This document shows positions 12,165-21,805 of a stretch of 64,000 nt of DNA, in pieces. The notes under the pieces were generated by a model that searched no databases, was not told where the DNA came from, and saw only the letters and a list, made by a program, of their open reading frames with translations. The DNA comes from Antedon mediterranea. Lineage: Eukaryota; Echinodermata; Crinoidea; Comatulida; Antedonidae. The first letter of the stretch is position 1, and each line of letters begins with the position of its first letter. The stretch is taken from positions 19,504,922-19,568,921 of the forward strand of contig NC_092678.1 of NCBI RefSeq assembly GCF_964355755.1, given 5' to 3'. The translations under genes were made by a program, and so were the position numbers.

Positions 12165-13095
12165 GGGTGTACCAATTGCTTACGCCTTGTGTACCAATTT
12201 CCTGCCCCATGTGTACCGCCGCCCTTCGTAACACGATCTATTCTTTGTTTATCTAACTCGTTCTATATTTTAAAATTCTGTATTTGTTCAATATTAGGAA
12301 TCTTAGAATGTATTCTTCCACTATTTGATTTTTCTGAAATCTTCTTTCAAATGTTTAATATGAAGTGTTATCACAATTTTTACAACGAGAGAAATTTACT
12401 AGAACACAGTTTGTGTAAACAATATTTGTTTATGATTCTGGATTTGTATACAGTCTGAAAAACATTTGTCAATATTGAAGTGGAAGGTCATATACTTTGT
12501 TATCAGGCCCTTATAACAAAATTGTCATCATTCTCTCAAAAGTGTGGCGGGGACGTTTTTTGTTGTTTTTTAATGCTCCATTTTCAGTGAGCTTTCGCTT
12601 CGGAACGATGACAGTCTGTATAAGCGCGGATTTGGTGGGCGTGTTGGAAAAGTTCCTACCTCAGTCTGGACTAAAACACCTAATTGTAACTTTAAAAAAA
12701 AGGCGTACGAGGATTATTATTTTTATTGAATTTAGAAAAGTCAAAGTGAATTCACAGTCTACACACACTATGATAAAATACTGTTTCACAATAAACTGAT
12801 GAAACTGTCTGATCTTTTCTTTCTTTTGCGAATGCGAACACTCAACACTACTAGATAGCTTTCCAGATTATTTACAATAATGTTTATATCTGATTTTGAT
12901 ATACGCTTGTCATTATACATTCAAAACGTGTTGCTTGTTGACCCGTTTAGGCCTATGCTGGCAATAAAACTACCGTTATTTTAAAAAACGGTATAAAATC
13001 CGTATTCTCTTGCTCAGCAGAAGCAGTTAAAAATAAAAACTAACATTCCATTTCAAAAGATAAAAACTGGTTTTACTTCTTAACTCTACTGGTTA

Positions 13096-13200
13096 AAGTA
13101 GGCGGCGTTTGATACTTCATATTTTGACATCGACGGCGTTTCATACTTCATATTTTGATATCGACGGCGTTTCATATCATACTTCATATTTTGACATCAA
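13096..13200. repeat. About 31-bp tandem repeat (3 copies) spanning the stop codon and 3' UTR
   Basis: The unit GGCGTTTCATACTTCATAT with TTTTGACATCGAC occurs three times. The copy nearest the gene has an extra 5 bp (CATAT) and encodes the final DVKI-stop on the minus strand; the other two lie in the 3' UTR. Confidence 0.8.
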
Positions 13201-13227
13201 TCGTCATTGCTCGAGCAGTACCAATAT
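13184..13227 (-). CDS. Exon 11: last 13 residues and stop
   Basis: Acceptor TTTGTCTTCAG|AT. Encodes (N)IGTARAMTIDVKI followed by TGA at 13186-13184. It completes the domain with the hydrophobic strand seen at the end of relatives. The stop region lies inside a three-copy tandem repeat that continues into the 3' UTR. Confidence 0.75.
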
Positions 13228-16200
13228 CTGAAGACAAACATGTAAACAGATAATTGTGTACATAACATAATAGGCCTACGTGAATTTTGTAAACTTCAAC
13301 CCGCAGTTTAATGTTTTTTATTTATATGTTTTGTGTTTGTCTGTGTTCTCTCCTGTAAGTGGTGAACCATGAGTTCACTGTTGGTTGGGAAATGAATAAA
13401 TAAAATAATTGAATGATACAACTAAAGTGAAATGTTTAATTTGTATTGACTTAAGCGGAATACTTTTATCATAACGTATAATTGCTTTCTGTTTAGTAGT
13501 ATCAATCTCTCTCTCTCTATTTTCTAAAGTTACGGTAAAGGAAATAAAACCACCAACTCCACCGACAATGATATTCTTTGGTGTACTTGAAAGATTTTCG
13601 TTACTTACTTAACTTAAGTGAAATAGTATTGACTTAAGTGGAATACTTTTATAATAACATAGGCCTACTGTATATACTTTTATAATAATAACGTTACTTA
13701 CTTGTACTGACCCAAACCTCTGCTGACTTAGTTCGGCTGTATACAATTCTAGGATTGGTGCCATAGCCATCAAATTCTCTACAATGAGTGGCTTCCAGAA
13801 CTGCGAACCATCCCTTGTCACCAGCACACCCACTGTGGATGTTACTCATATAAAAACTTCTAAAAATTTGATTGTAAGAAAATTAATTGATCGATAGATT
13901 CAATTTAATTCAATTTTAATTTTATTTCCACAATATAATAAAATACCGTACATACATAAATGCAATGAAGTGATTATGTGGGGGGGGGGGGGGTGTCATA
14001 TAAGTCATAAAGTTTGACCCACCCCAAGATATAACATTAAATACGAAAAAAGAAAAAAAAATATACATTTACTAATAATAAATATAAGAAAACAAAGCTA
14101 CAATTCTACAATTTCTTTTTAAACCATATTATCCAATCTTAATATATATATATATATATATTTAACGTTCATCATATCTTGAAAGTAAATAGTTCTTGTA
14201 TACTAATTTAATAGTTATTTAATCATTTATCTATACTGCCAAAAGAGCAATTAGATCTTAATTTAAAAATGATTTTGATTGTGTTTTTGTGAAATTTTCA
14301 CGACGTATTTAGTTTTGTTGTAAAGCTCTGTCTACAATATCACACTTGTTTGGAAAAAAAATAGTGTGATGTCCCAAAATATGGTAGCAATATGACATCA
14401 TCATGTCCGTATATGGTCACATCACATTTTTTTATATAGTGTAGACAAGGCTTAAGGAGGAAGAGAATTTAAAAGTTACTGCGCATGACCCATGAGTCTT
14501 AAGCTTGGTTTCGACTCACGGAAGGCAAGTACGTAGGCGTGTCGCAAGTTGACCAATCATAACGTTGCGTTGCGCTCAAGCGGGAACCAATTGCATTGAA
14601 TTATACATACCGGCCGCCATGTGAGTTCGCTATTGTAAATATATTAGAGGAAGCAGTTTGCGTGTCATCCCAGGGTGAACTTTGAACTCTGTCTTTTGAA
14701 AACCAAGAAGACGTGGTAGAATCAACACCATCAAAAGTAATGGAAAACAACTCCTCATGAAATGCAGAGAATGCTGTCAATTTTACCTGTATAAAATCAT
14801 ATAAACTTACATTGCTTTATTAAATTCAATTTACTCAGGCAATTGTGATTGATACATTAACCGATAATGTATTGATTAGGTTTTAATTTATAGTAGTAAT
14901 TGATATTAGTGACGTATACCTGTTGAATATTTAATGTTGACCAGTTATCAAATATTACATTGTTTCTGTAAAATGTATCACTGATGAGAAATTGATGAGC
15001 ATGGTTGCTTGATGTTCCTGTGCCAGTTTGCCAAGCGTTGTAAATGCTAACTCCAGTCATAGATACACCCTTAAACACTCGAACCCATTCATTTCCTGTG
15101 CAGAAAAGTAAATTAAATGAGATGAAACCACATTGTGTCGATCTTTTTGTGACGTCATTCGATTTGATTTGTGATCATATTATTTTCATCGAAAACAGTA
15201 TAAATGGTTTTCCTATAATTAGATGAAAACTGTTCTTTTTTTTTTGTTTCCTGTACTGTAGGAAAGATACCACTTTTTTTTCATTGTTCATTAGTATAAT
15301 TAAGTGTAGTGTATAGTGTCATAATGAAGCTTTTGATTTGCGAAGACCGACATCCAACCTAGGTCAACCTAGGTCAACCTAGGTCAAATCGATGTGGCGT
15401 CGGTCGTCGCCTGGGCCTAAACCACCAACCCTGTGTCGAGATGAGGAGTGAGGACACACCCCAATATCTCCGCATGCGTAGAATAAATTAACTTGACGTA
15501 GTTTTTCTCGCAAATCGAAAGCTCGAATGCCTGGCCCGGGTCTCTCCCCCCACCCGCCCACAATACCGAACGGGTCGACGTCATTAGATTAGCGAGTGAT
15601 CAAAGGGATAATTTAACGTAGTCTAAACCTGCGATTATTTTCATACCACAACGTGCAGCTACAACTTACCAATTCTACAACCTAAAATTTCAGCTCGTAA
15701 ACTGCGGTAACTGTAATAACCTTTAGGGTAAATCCTGATAGCTACGCCTTGTATTACTGGATTAAAATAATGTATTCGTATGGTAGATCCGTCCGAATTT
15801 CCGTCAAAAATCTGTATAGAAAATAAAATGAAAAATACCTAAGGGGTTAGGTGGTGGAAATATCAAATTTCGAGGTGTGTCTCCAATTAAGTTAAGTTGA
15901 CAACAAGTTCATTTATTTTTTATTAGTGATAGAACCCGGAAGTAATAGTAATAGGCCTACAGTAGGAAACAAACTTTACACACCCTCCGTCAGAATGGCA
16001 AGAGGTTATGACGTGGTCGGTCACGTGTGGTTGTTTGTTCCTTTCTATATTTGTTAGTTAGCAGGAAAAAAAGTCAAAAAGTTATTTCCCGATTTCCATA
16101 ATATTTTAAAGGATGATTTAATGGGAACACTTCATAACATTTGTAAAACGTCATTACATTTGTAAAACGTCATTACATTTGTAAAACGTCATTAGGCCTA

Positions 16201-19200
16201 CATTTGTAAAACGTCATTACATTTGCCTAATCTAAAATTTGCGCTCTTCTACTTTGTGTCTTCAATTAAAAATGTGCTCGTTTTGATTACGTTTCAAAAT
16301 TATTATACCACGTTGATACCTTAGGATGTCCATGACCGTCAGAGATGAAATGTTCACCACCTTGGTTCACTTTGATGTAACTTATTGTGTAGGTTTTCAC
16401 CCATTGGTTTAAAGTACCTCCCCTTCCCTGTGTCTGGATACCAGTAATATTGTGCTCAACCATCAAGTGTATTTGAATCCAAGTGTTAGTATCTGAACTA
16501 AGCGCAACCCAACAAGGCATGCATGAAGACGTTCCTAATGAGTTTAATCTGGCACACTTTGGACCGTGGTCTGCAGAATTCCCGTGCATAGAACTGGCAC
16601 TTAATTGTCCATCAAAAATGTTTCCAGATTCTATTCCAAGAGGTTCTAGGCATTCTATTTAGTTAAAAACAAAATAGATTAGACTATTGTATATCATACG
16701 ATGACCCACAACTACCATGTGAGTGCTCAGTTCTTCATTGGACATTTTAGTCGCATACAACGCAACTCTACAGCTCACTATGTCGGTCGGTCGGTTTGTC
16801 GGTCGGTTTGTTGGTCGGTCGGTCGGTTTGTTGGTCGGTCGGTCAGTCGGTTGGTTGGAAGCCATGTATATGGCCTTGTTACTGTATGTACAGTAGTCAC
16901 ACGGTACTGCGATGGCGCTAGTTACTCTTCGTTACGCTTGATTAATTCATAGAATGACGTAATGCATAAGGTATAAATACGTAGCAAGCTGGGTATACTC
17001 CTTTTTTATTGCTGGTACTGGCGGATCAGCGCAATTATAACAGGCCATCGTTGTTGTAAATAAAGTACCTTATGAATTTAATTCATTGTCTTACTTTATA
17101 CTTGTGATATCGCAGATTGAATGGAATTACCAATTAGCGTATCCGTATGTCTTTATTTACACAATGTTTTAAATAATAGAATATTAGTATCTGTATACTG
17201 TGAATAATAATAGTATGGAATTGACTTACCTGGTGACGGACACTGCTCTACTAGATATCCAGTCCCTGAACAAAAACAAAGATGGCGTCTCAGAGCACCA
17301 GGAACATTGATACAAATATTTTCAGACCCACAATCAACAGATGCACATATACCTTCCGCCTTCTGTAATTAAAACATAATTATTGATGATGAAAAATGAG
17401 GTTTTTAGTCGCGTGCAACGCGACTCTACAGCTCACTATGTCGGTCGGTTGGTCGATCGGTCAGTTGGTCGGTCGGTTGGTCGGTAAACACTAACTTGAG
17501 CACGTGACTGCAGCCATGTATATGGCCTTGTTGAATAAAAATATAATAATATTATCTGGAAAATTGATTAAATAATATTTTGAAAAAGATAGATTGTTGA
17601 AGTAAACAATTTAATCTAAAAGTTCGGTGTTTTTATTATTATTTGCAATTGTTTAATTTGATTTATTATAACTAAAAATATTTATTTATTATAATATGAA
17701 TTATAAAAACCATTTATAAAACCCATGGTTGGTTTTAAGTCGTAACACTATATTTAACTCGTCACCCTGACGATTCGGCTTATCAGTGTTAAGTCACTGA
17801 TGGTAATACACGATGACATACGCAGGAAAGTACTTATTATGTAAATATTTTTATAGTGTTGAATTGTGTAATTGTGTCTATTTTGTGTGTCATATAGTAT
17901 GCAGTACACTGAAACTATACCAATAAGTGAAAACGGCACCTATTTATATTTTGACTGAAACATAAAGATGAATATTTCAGAAGATAATTGTCTGAGCAAA
18001 AACATCCGAAAATCAGGCACGTGGGAGCTAGATTCGCGATCTCTTGAATGTGATAACTATGACGATATGAAAATCATACTTTTTGAATTCATCTGACCAT
18101 ATGACTACCGTACGTCACAACATCTTATATTCAACTTTTTTAATGAATTTATATCTGTAACATAGGCCTAATTATTTATTTAGCTTTTTTTCATTTCTTT
18201 CTTATATTTATACCAGAGTACTGTATTATTTCAGGTTTTACTATATTTTTAAATGATAAAAAGTGAGAATCTTTCCTTTGAAGATTATTAATATTTTATT
18301 CAGATTACATTTACAGACGTGATGGATGAGTTTATTTAGGTATATAGTATAGTATGGTAGCTGACCTCAAAGGTCAAATCTGAGAATTGGCAAATTTGAA
18401 ACTTACGTCAACCTCATGACTCATTTCGATGTATCTTTCTCCTGCGAACTCGGCAAAATTACTCTCGTCTTCGGTGCGAGTAGCGTCATTTAGTTTGCAT
18501 GTATTTTGGTTGTAGTTAACTGATTTACATTGCTGGTTCTTTATACAGTTTGTGACACAAGAAGCCAGAGTACAGTCAGTGACAGTGGCAATTTCATTGT
18601 TTTGGAGTTTGTAGTCCTCTACAATTACTATGGTCTCGTATGCATTATCTGGCTCTGGAAGAAAAAGTTATTTAGATTAAAAGCCGTCGCGCTGTCATAA
18701 ATTGCAATAATTCACTCATTACAATATAAAGAAAGAAAGTTCGATTGGGGAGGGGGATCGGGAGGAGAGAAATGTCTTTGTATCCAGACCTTCGTACCTT
18801 GTAGTTGGCGCGCCTATTCTCATTTACATTAAATAGAGTTTCCACTAGGTGAATTTGTTCGCGCGAATCGAAAGCGTCAGCTTATACGCATGCGTATAAA
18901 GAAAGAAAGAAAGAAAGAAAGAAAGGGGAAAGAAAGGGGAAAGAAAGGGGAAAGAAAGGGGAAAGAAAGGGGAAAGAAAGGGGAAAGAAAGGGGAAAGAA
19001 AGGGGAAAGAAAGGGGAAAGAAAGGGGAAAGAAAGGGGAAAGAAAAAGGAAAGAAAAAGGAAAGAAAAGGGAAATAAAAGAAAGAGTAGGCCTAAGAAAA
19101 AAAAGAAAAGCAGAGAAGAAAGGAAAGAAAGAAAGAAAGCAAGAAAGGAAAGAAAAAAATAAAAGAAAAAAGGAAAGAACAAAAAAAAATGGTAAGAAGG

Positions 19201-21175
19201 GAAAGATTGTGAGAAAACCAATAAGATTATATTGCATGACAACTAGTTTAGATTATAACATTACTTACTAATAATATTAAAAACGGCATCAAACATAAAA
19301 CGTCTGGACCTGTGACCAGTGAAAGTAATGTGGGTCCCAATATCATAGACGGCAGCTTGATTGGTATATTTATAAATCGACTCTAAATTAGAATACGACT
19401 GTTCGTAGTAGATACGCCCTGTTGTAAAGGTAAAGCCTATTTTATCTCCAGGTAAAACATCTATTTGATCTGAAATTGCAAGTGGAAATTCGACGACAAC
19501 GTCAGGCTCTCCGTCCGGAAGTAACGTTTTCCCAATGATTTCATACACGTTGTTGTCTGCGTCTACAGCTCTGTAAACTAAGCCAATGATACCCGTTGCT
19601 ACTTTTGCCATATACCTCCATCCTGTGATTGTACCTGGACACTTGATCTTGTTCCAATCGTCCATATAAATTTTCACTACTGTTGCCTTTTTCGTACTTA
19701 TCTTCATTAACGGCCAATTGATAACCTTACAGGGTAAATATGAATCTGAAAACAAACAATTGAATCTACTTTTTGACGAAAGTTTTAAATACTGGATTAT
19801 GAGGCTCAACCAATGATCTTATCATCATTATTGACGTCACTGGTAAGTTGGCGACAACGTAATCATTAGCGAGCTTTCTTTTGTGGACGACGGTAGACGA
19901 TCAGGAAACCTTAACATACCGTGACGAAACACAGGTTCCAACCGTTACACAGCCTTTTTAAATTACATTGTCCTTCTAACATTCACAAAGAAAGGCACGC
20001 CTATATTACAAACAGAAACAGACGACAATGTCGTGTACAAGAAAAACAATTTTTCCATGTACACCTTTTTATATATGGAACAAATAAAGATTTGATTTGA
20101 TAATACATTTCAGTATTACTATTTTGGTTTTAATCAATTCCTAGTTTACAAAGTAGCAGGATGTTTGTCTTTTGTTGTTCCAGAGATGGACGCTTCAGAC
20201 ATTTTTAGCATCCATTGATCCACTGTCAATGGTAATATTCACCATTGCTTTGAACAACGGGTCTTTCACACCTGACGTTCCGGCGGCAGGGTGCTGGTCC
20301 GGCGCCTGAAATCAAATCGGTCGTCAATGTTTCATTTTTACGACGCTCATAGCGACTAGGCGCCAATCAATATGTGCGTATAGCCGCGTGAAAACGGAAC
20401 ATTGACGATTTGATTTTCCGGTGCCGGACCAAAACCGTGCCGGAACAGGTGTGAAGTAAAGAAGTAAACTTAAACAATCATCATGAACAAATAACCCACA
20501 AAAGTCAGTCGTTTACGTACCTTTTAAAACAGCTTGGAATGATTGTGTTCTTATACTTGAACCACCATTGATGGTGTGAACCGTGTGGACTAGCAGATCA
20601 TGCTGACTGATCCCGTGTTGAAAAATAAACATTGTCCCTTCATTATCCCGAGCCAAAACAGCTGTTTCAAATTTGAATCCAATAACATCACCAATTTTTA
20701 CTGAGATCCAATCTGTTTCTGGTAGCGTAAACTCTCGTGCTGTATTCAATACTTGCTGTTTCGGTATTACGGTTCGTCCAACCACAACGTACTGGTTGCT
20801 ACCAGCTATGTGTGGACGCATCACCAATGCTAGAAATTCTGCAGACGCAGTTGGATAGAATCTCCAAGCTGTTACGTATCCATCACATGTTATTGGATTC
20901 CCAGTATTCAGCATCGTCCATCCAGTGCTATCCGTTAGAGATCTAGGTATGATATCTCCTCCATGCACCTTAGGGCAATCACTACCATAGGCTAAAAAGA
21001 AAGCAATAACTGTCATCAGAAAAGCACTCTACCTCTCTATCTCTGTTACATTTTTCTACATATTACTGTACTTAAAATGTGTATAAATGTAGACCCACTA
21101 ACCTTTCAACACCACGCTAACCAACAGAAGAAAAATTAAGCGTTGTAGATCAACGTCACACATAACGGTAGCCAT
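13184..21175 (-). CDS. Secreted multidomain protein: 2x extracellular module - PAN - EGF - discoidin - C-terminal domain (801 aa, complete)
   Basis: Eleven exons (21175-21103, 20991-20521, 19745-19269, 18654-18407, 17362-17230, 16654-16320, 15811-15670, 15095-14920, 14786-14611, 13832-13702, 13227-13184) total 2406 nt. All ten introns are GT-AG and every phase matches. Layout: signal peptide 1-24; two related modules 25-181 and 182-340; PAN/apple-like 341-423; EGF-like 424-467; discoidin/F5-8C 468-626; C-terminal domain 627-801. The discoidin domain implies binding to carbohydrate or lipid head groups; PAN and EGF modules usually mediate protein or glycan contacts. A secreted lectin-like, matrix or humoral defence role is inferred. 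There is no transmembrane segment or GPI-type tail, since the protein ends in a short DVKI. No name can be assigned. Confidence in the gene model is high. Confidence 0.88.
13702..13832 (-). CDS. Exon 10: C-terminal domain, Cys/Trp-rich end
   Basis: Encodes residues 744-787; acceptor ATCCACAG|TG, donor ACAA|GTAAGT. The peptide RGCAGDKGWFAVLEATHC, then PRIVYSRTKSAEVW, fits the conserved end of the same uncharacterised domain. In another frame this region gives an unrelated 74-codon open frame, which is rejected. Confidence 0.82.
13980..13993. repeat. Poly-G tract (14 G)
   Basis: Uninterrupted G run in the discoidin gene's intron; possible sequencing-slippage or G-quadruplex site. Confidence 0.9.
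14322..14455. mobile_element. Hairpin element family B
   Basis: AAGCTCTGTCTACAATATCAC ... TATAGTGTAGACAAGGCTTA; it lies downstream of exon 9, in the intron of the discoidin gene. Confidence 0.7.
14501..14590. mobile_element. Hairpin element family A (short copy)
   Basis: AAGCTTGGTTTCGACTCACG ... GCGGGAACCAA; it lies in the intron beside exon 9 of the discoidin gene. Confidence 0.6.
14611..14786 (-). CDS. Exon 9: C-terminal domain, middle
   Basis: Encodes residues 686-743; acceptor TATACAG|GT, donor GGCCG|GTATGT, phase 2. It contains VKLTAFSAF, ITFDGVDSTTSSWFSKDR and SSPWDDTQTASSNIF. A palindromic repeat copy (14501-14590) ends about 20 bp beyond the donor. Confidence 0.82.
14920..15095 (-). 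CDS. Exon 8: start of C-terminal extracellular domain
   Basis: Encodes residues 627-685; acceptor TGCACAG|GA, donor CAACAG|GTATAC. It starts NEWVRVFKGVSMTGVSIYNAW and ends FDNWSTLNIQQ. The W-V-x-V-F-K-G-V opening is one I recognise from uncharacterised cnidarian, echinoderm and amphioxus secreted proteins; I have no family name for it. Confidence 0.82.
15318..15520. mobile_element. Possible hairpin element with CCTAGGTCAA tandem
   Basis: Weak inverted pair AGCTTTTGATTTGCGAAGA / TCTCGCAAATCGAAAGCT. Inside, CAACCTAGGT repeats three times (15356-15386). More GC-rich than the surrounding intron. Confidence 0.4.
15670..15811 (-). CDS. Exon 7: discoidin domain, last third
   Basis: Encodes residues 580-627; acceptor TATACAG|AT, donor ATTG|GTAAGT. 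It carries FDGNSDGSTIRIHYFNP, VAIRIYPKGY and LRAEILGC. Cys624 should pair with Cys469 to close the domain, as in other F5/8C domains. Confidence 0.92.
15980..16092. repeat. Fragment of the CCTCCGYCA repeat
   Basis: CCTCCGTCAGAATGGCAAGAG, then TTAGTTAGCAGG and AAAAAGTTAT; a diverged left end of the element at 940-1637. Confidence 0.45.
16128..16228. repeat. 19-bp tandem repeat (about 4.5 copies), one with a GGCCTA insertion
   Basis: Unit CATTACATTTGTAAAACGT. The fourth junction reads CATTAGGCCTACATTTG, the same unit with exactly six extra bases. Confidence 0.9.
16320..16654 (-). CDS. Exon 6: discoidin (F5/8 type C) domain, first two thirds
   Basis: Encodes residues 468-579; acceptor AAATAG|AA, donor AAG|GTATCA. 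It begins ECLEPLGIESGNIFDGQLSA, the standard start of an F5/8C domain (C..PLG...G.I.D.Q..ASS). WIQIHLMVEHNITGIQTQGR follows, and then WVKTYTISYI. All are hallmark strands. Confidence 0.92.
16748..16885. repeat. Dispersed repeat with internal (GGTC/GGTT)n, copy 1
   Basis: TCTACAGCTCACTATGTCGG, then alternating GGTC and GGTT units, then GCCATGTATATGGCC. Gives Pro-Thr-Asp-Arg repeat frames on one strand that are not genes. Confidence 0.7.
17230..17362 (-). CDS. Exon 5: EGF-like domain
   Basis: Encodes residues 424-467; acceptor TTACAG|AAG, donor CAG|GTAAGT. Six cysteines (429, 434, 440, 452, 454, 464) follow EGF spacing, including the C-x-C near the end (LCFCSGTGY). No calcium-binding D-x-D/N-E signature was seen. 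Confidence 0.85.
17404..17532. repeat. Dispersed repeat with internal (GGTC/GGTT)n, copy 2
   Basis: TCGCGTGCAACGCGACTC, TACAGCTCACTATGTCGG, GGTC units, TAAACACTAACTTGAGCACG, GCAGCCATGTATATGGCC. The fullest copy. Confidence 0.7.
18407..18654 (-). CDS. Exon 4: PAN/apple-like domain
   Basis: Encodes residues 341-423; acceptor CTTCCAG|AG, donor GAC|GTAAGT (phase 0). It contains CTLASCVTNC, then QQCKSVNYNQNTCKL. The C-x4-C-x3-C-x5-C pattern followed by a V-N-Y strand and C-K-L is typical of PAN domains, which bind proteins or carbohydrates. Five cysteines are present (368, 373, 377, 383, 393). Confidence 0.8.
18835..18897. mobile_element. Half copy of hairpin family C
   Basis: GAGTTTCCACTAGGTGAATT then TGTTCGCGCGAATCGAAAG and CGCATGCGTAT, ending where the purine repeat begins. 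Only one arm is present. Confidence 0.6.
18898..19190. repeat. Purine-only repeat, 11-bp unit GAAAGGGGAAA
   Basis: About a dozen perfect 11-bp units (18921-19045), flanked by GAAA repeats and diverged purine-rich sequence. Long strand-asymmetric tract in the intron between exons 3 and 4. Lys/Glu- and Phe/Leu-rich frames here are artefacts. Confidence 0.95.
19269..19745 (-). CDS. Exon 3: extracellular module, copy 2
   Basis: Encodes residues 182-340; acceptor GTTTTCAG|AT, donor ATTA|GTAAGT, phases 1-1. It parallels exon 2: C-P-G-x-I-T-G-W-R-Y, IGLVYRAVD, EIIGKTLL and LPGDKIGFTF. Cysteines at 187 and 217 repeat the 30-residue spacing of copy 1, so the two exons are internal duplicates. Upstream codons in the same open frame (19746-19809) are intronic. 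Confidence 0.85.
20263..20456. mobile_element. Hairpin element family D (TTCACACCTG ends)
   Basis: Left arm CTTTCACACCTGACGTTCCG and right arm CCGGAACAGGTGTGAAG, with an inner pair AAATCAAATCGGTCGTCAAT / ATTGACGATTTGATTTT. It lies in the intron between exons 2 and 3 of the discoidin gene. Confidence 0.7.
20521..20991 (-). CDS. Exon 2: extracellular module, copy 1
   Basis: Encodes residues 25-181 between acceptor TTTTTAG|CC and donor AAAAG|GTACGT. The core is C-D-G-x-V-T-A-W-R-F, then a V-M-R-P strand, then VVVGRTV and KIGDVIGFKFE. It reads as a beta-sandwich-like domain. Two cysteines sit at residues 30 and 60. The module is one phase 1-1 exon, the classic arrangement for shuffled extracellular domains. 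I know the pattern from uncharacterised invertebrate proteins but cannot name the family. Confidence 0.85.
21103..21175 (-). CDS. Exon 1: start codon and signal peptide
   Basis: The ATG at 21175-21173 lies in the context AAAAATGG. It encodes 24 residues with the hydrophobic core LIFLLLVSVVL, a typical signal peptide. Donor AAAG|GTTAGT, phase 1. A second in-frame Met at residue 5 is an alternative start. Confidence 0.8.
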
Positions 21176-21327
21176 TTTTGGAAATATTTTCAATCGAACA
21201 ACGTAAATTAACTCTAAAGAATGATCTTGTTTTATCTTGGTCTCAAATGACGATAACTCGTAGATTAAACCGGCATTTCTGAAGAAATCTAGGCCTAAAC
21301 AAATTAAGTTATTTTAAACATGAGTGT

Positions 21328-21805
21328 AAAGCTTGGTTCGTGCTAGGACACAACGCAAGAAAGTAAGCGCAACGGAAGCGAGTTGACCAATGGCATTTGA
21401 ATAATCCATCGATTTTGATTGGTCAAATTGCTTGCGTTTGTCCTTGTGCCCTTGTGTTGCGTCCTGATGCAAAATAAAGCGTCCTGATGCAAAATAAAGC
21501 GTGGTTCCCACTAGCGACGCAACATATGGACGTAACGCAACGCAAGTGAATTGACCAATCACAAGCGATGGCTTATTCGCTTGTGATTGCTAACTGTCTA
21601 TAACTTCGCTTGTCATTGGTTAAAACGCTTGCGTTGCGTTTACGTCCTAGTTACGTTCTAGTGGGAACCAAGCTTTAGCGTAATGCTTGGTTCCCACGCA
21701 ACACAAGGACGTAACGCAACGTACGTGACTGTCGCTTGTCATTGGTCAAGACGCTTCCGTTGCGTTTACCTCATTGGCGTTGCGTCCTAGTGGGAACCAA
21801 GCTTA
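21328..21805. mobile_element. Cluster of three family A hairpin elements
   Basis: Three copies abut (about 21328-21480, 21500-21676, 21684-21805), about 120 bp upstream of the discoidin gene start. Ends read AAGCTTGGTTCCCAC and GTGGGAACCAAGCTT. A 20-bp piece (GTCCTGATGCAAAATAAAGC) is duplicated between the first two. Confidence 0.75.

Larger units (their letters stand above)
9487..13095. other. Intergenic, repeat-rich, no gene recognised
   Basis: Holds family B (9770), a SINE (10056), the 185-bp triplication (10400) and family A (11978). The two 100-114-codon frames at 12114-12799 start in or beside repeat A and show no domain or splice evidence. Confidence 0.5.

Noticed and set aside
12114-12799. 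Two 100-114-codon frames
   Set aside because: The first starts in hairpin element A; neither shows domain features.
13320-13410. Possible LINE 3' end (GAATAAATAAAATAATTG)
   Set aside because: Too short and without a reverse-transcriptase remnant; AT-rich chance cannot be excluded.
15044-15226. 60-codon plus-strand frame over exon 8
   Set aside because: Antisense shadow of the discoidin gene exon.
18845-19242. Long open frames (90-130 codons) rich in Phe/Leu/Ser or Lys/Glu
   Set aside because: They are translations of the GAAAGGGGAAA purine repeat on both strands; no start context, splice logic or domain.
20000-20100. LINE-like 3' end (AACAAATAAAGATTTGATTTG) in the intron between exons 2 and 3
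   Set aside because: Only the terminal bases resemble LINE tails; no body recognised.
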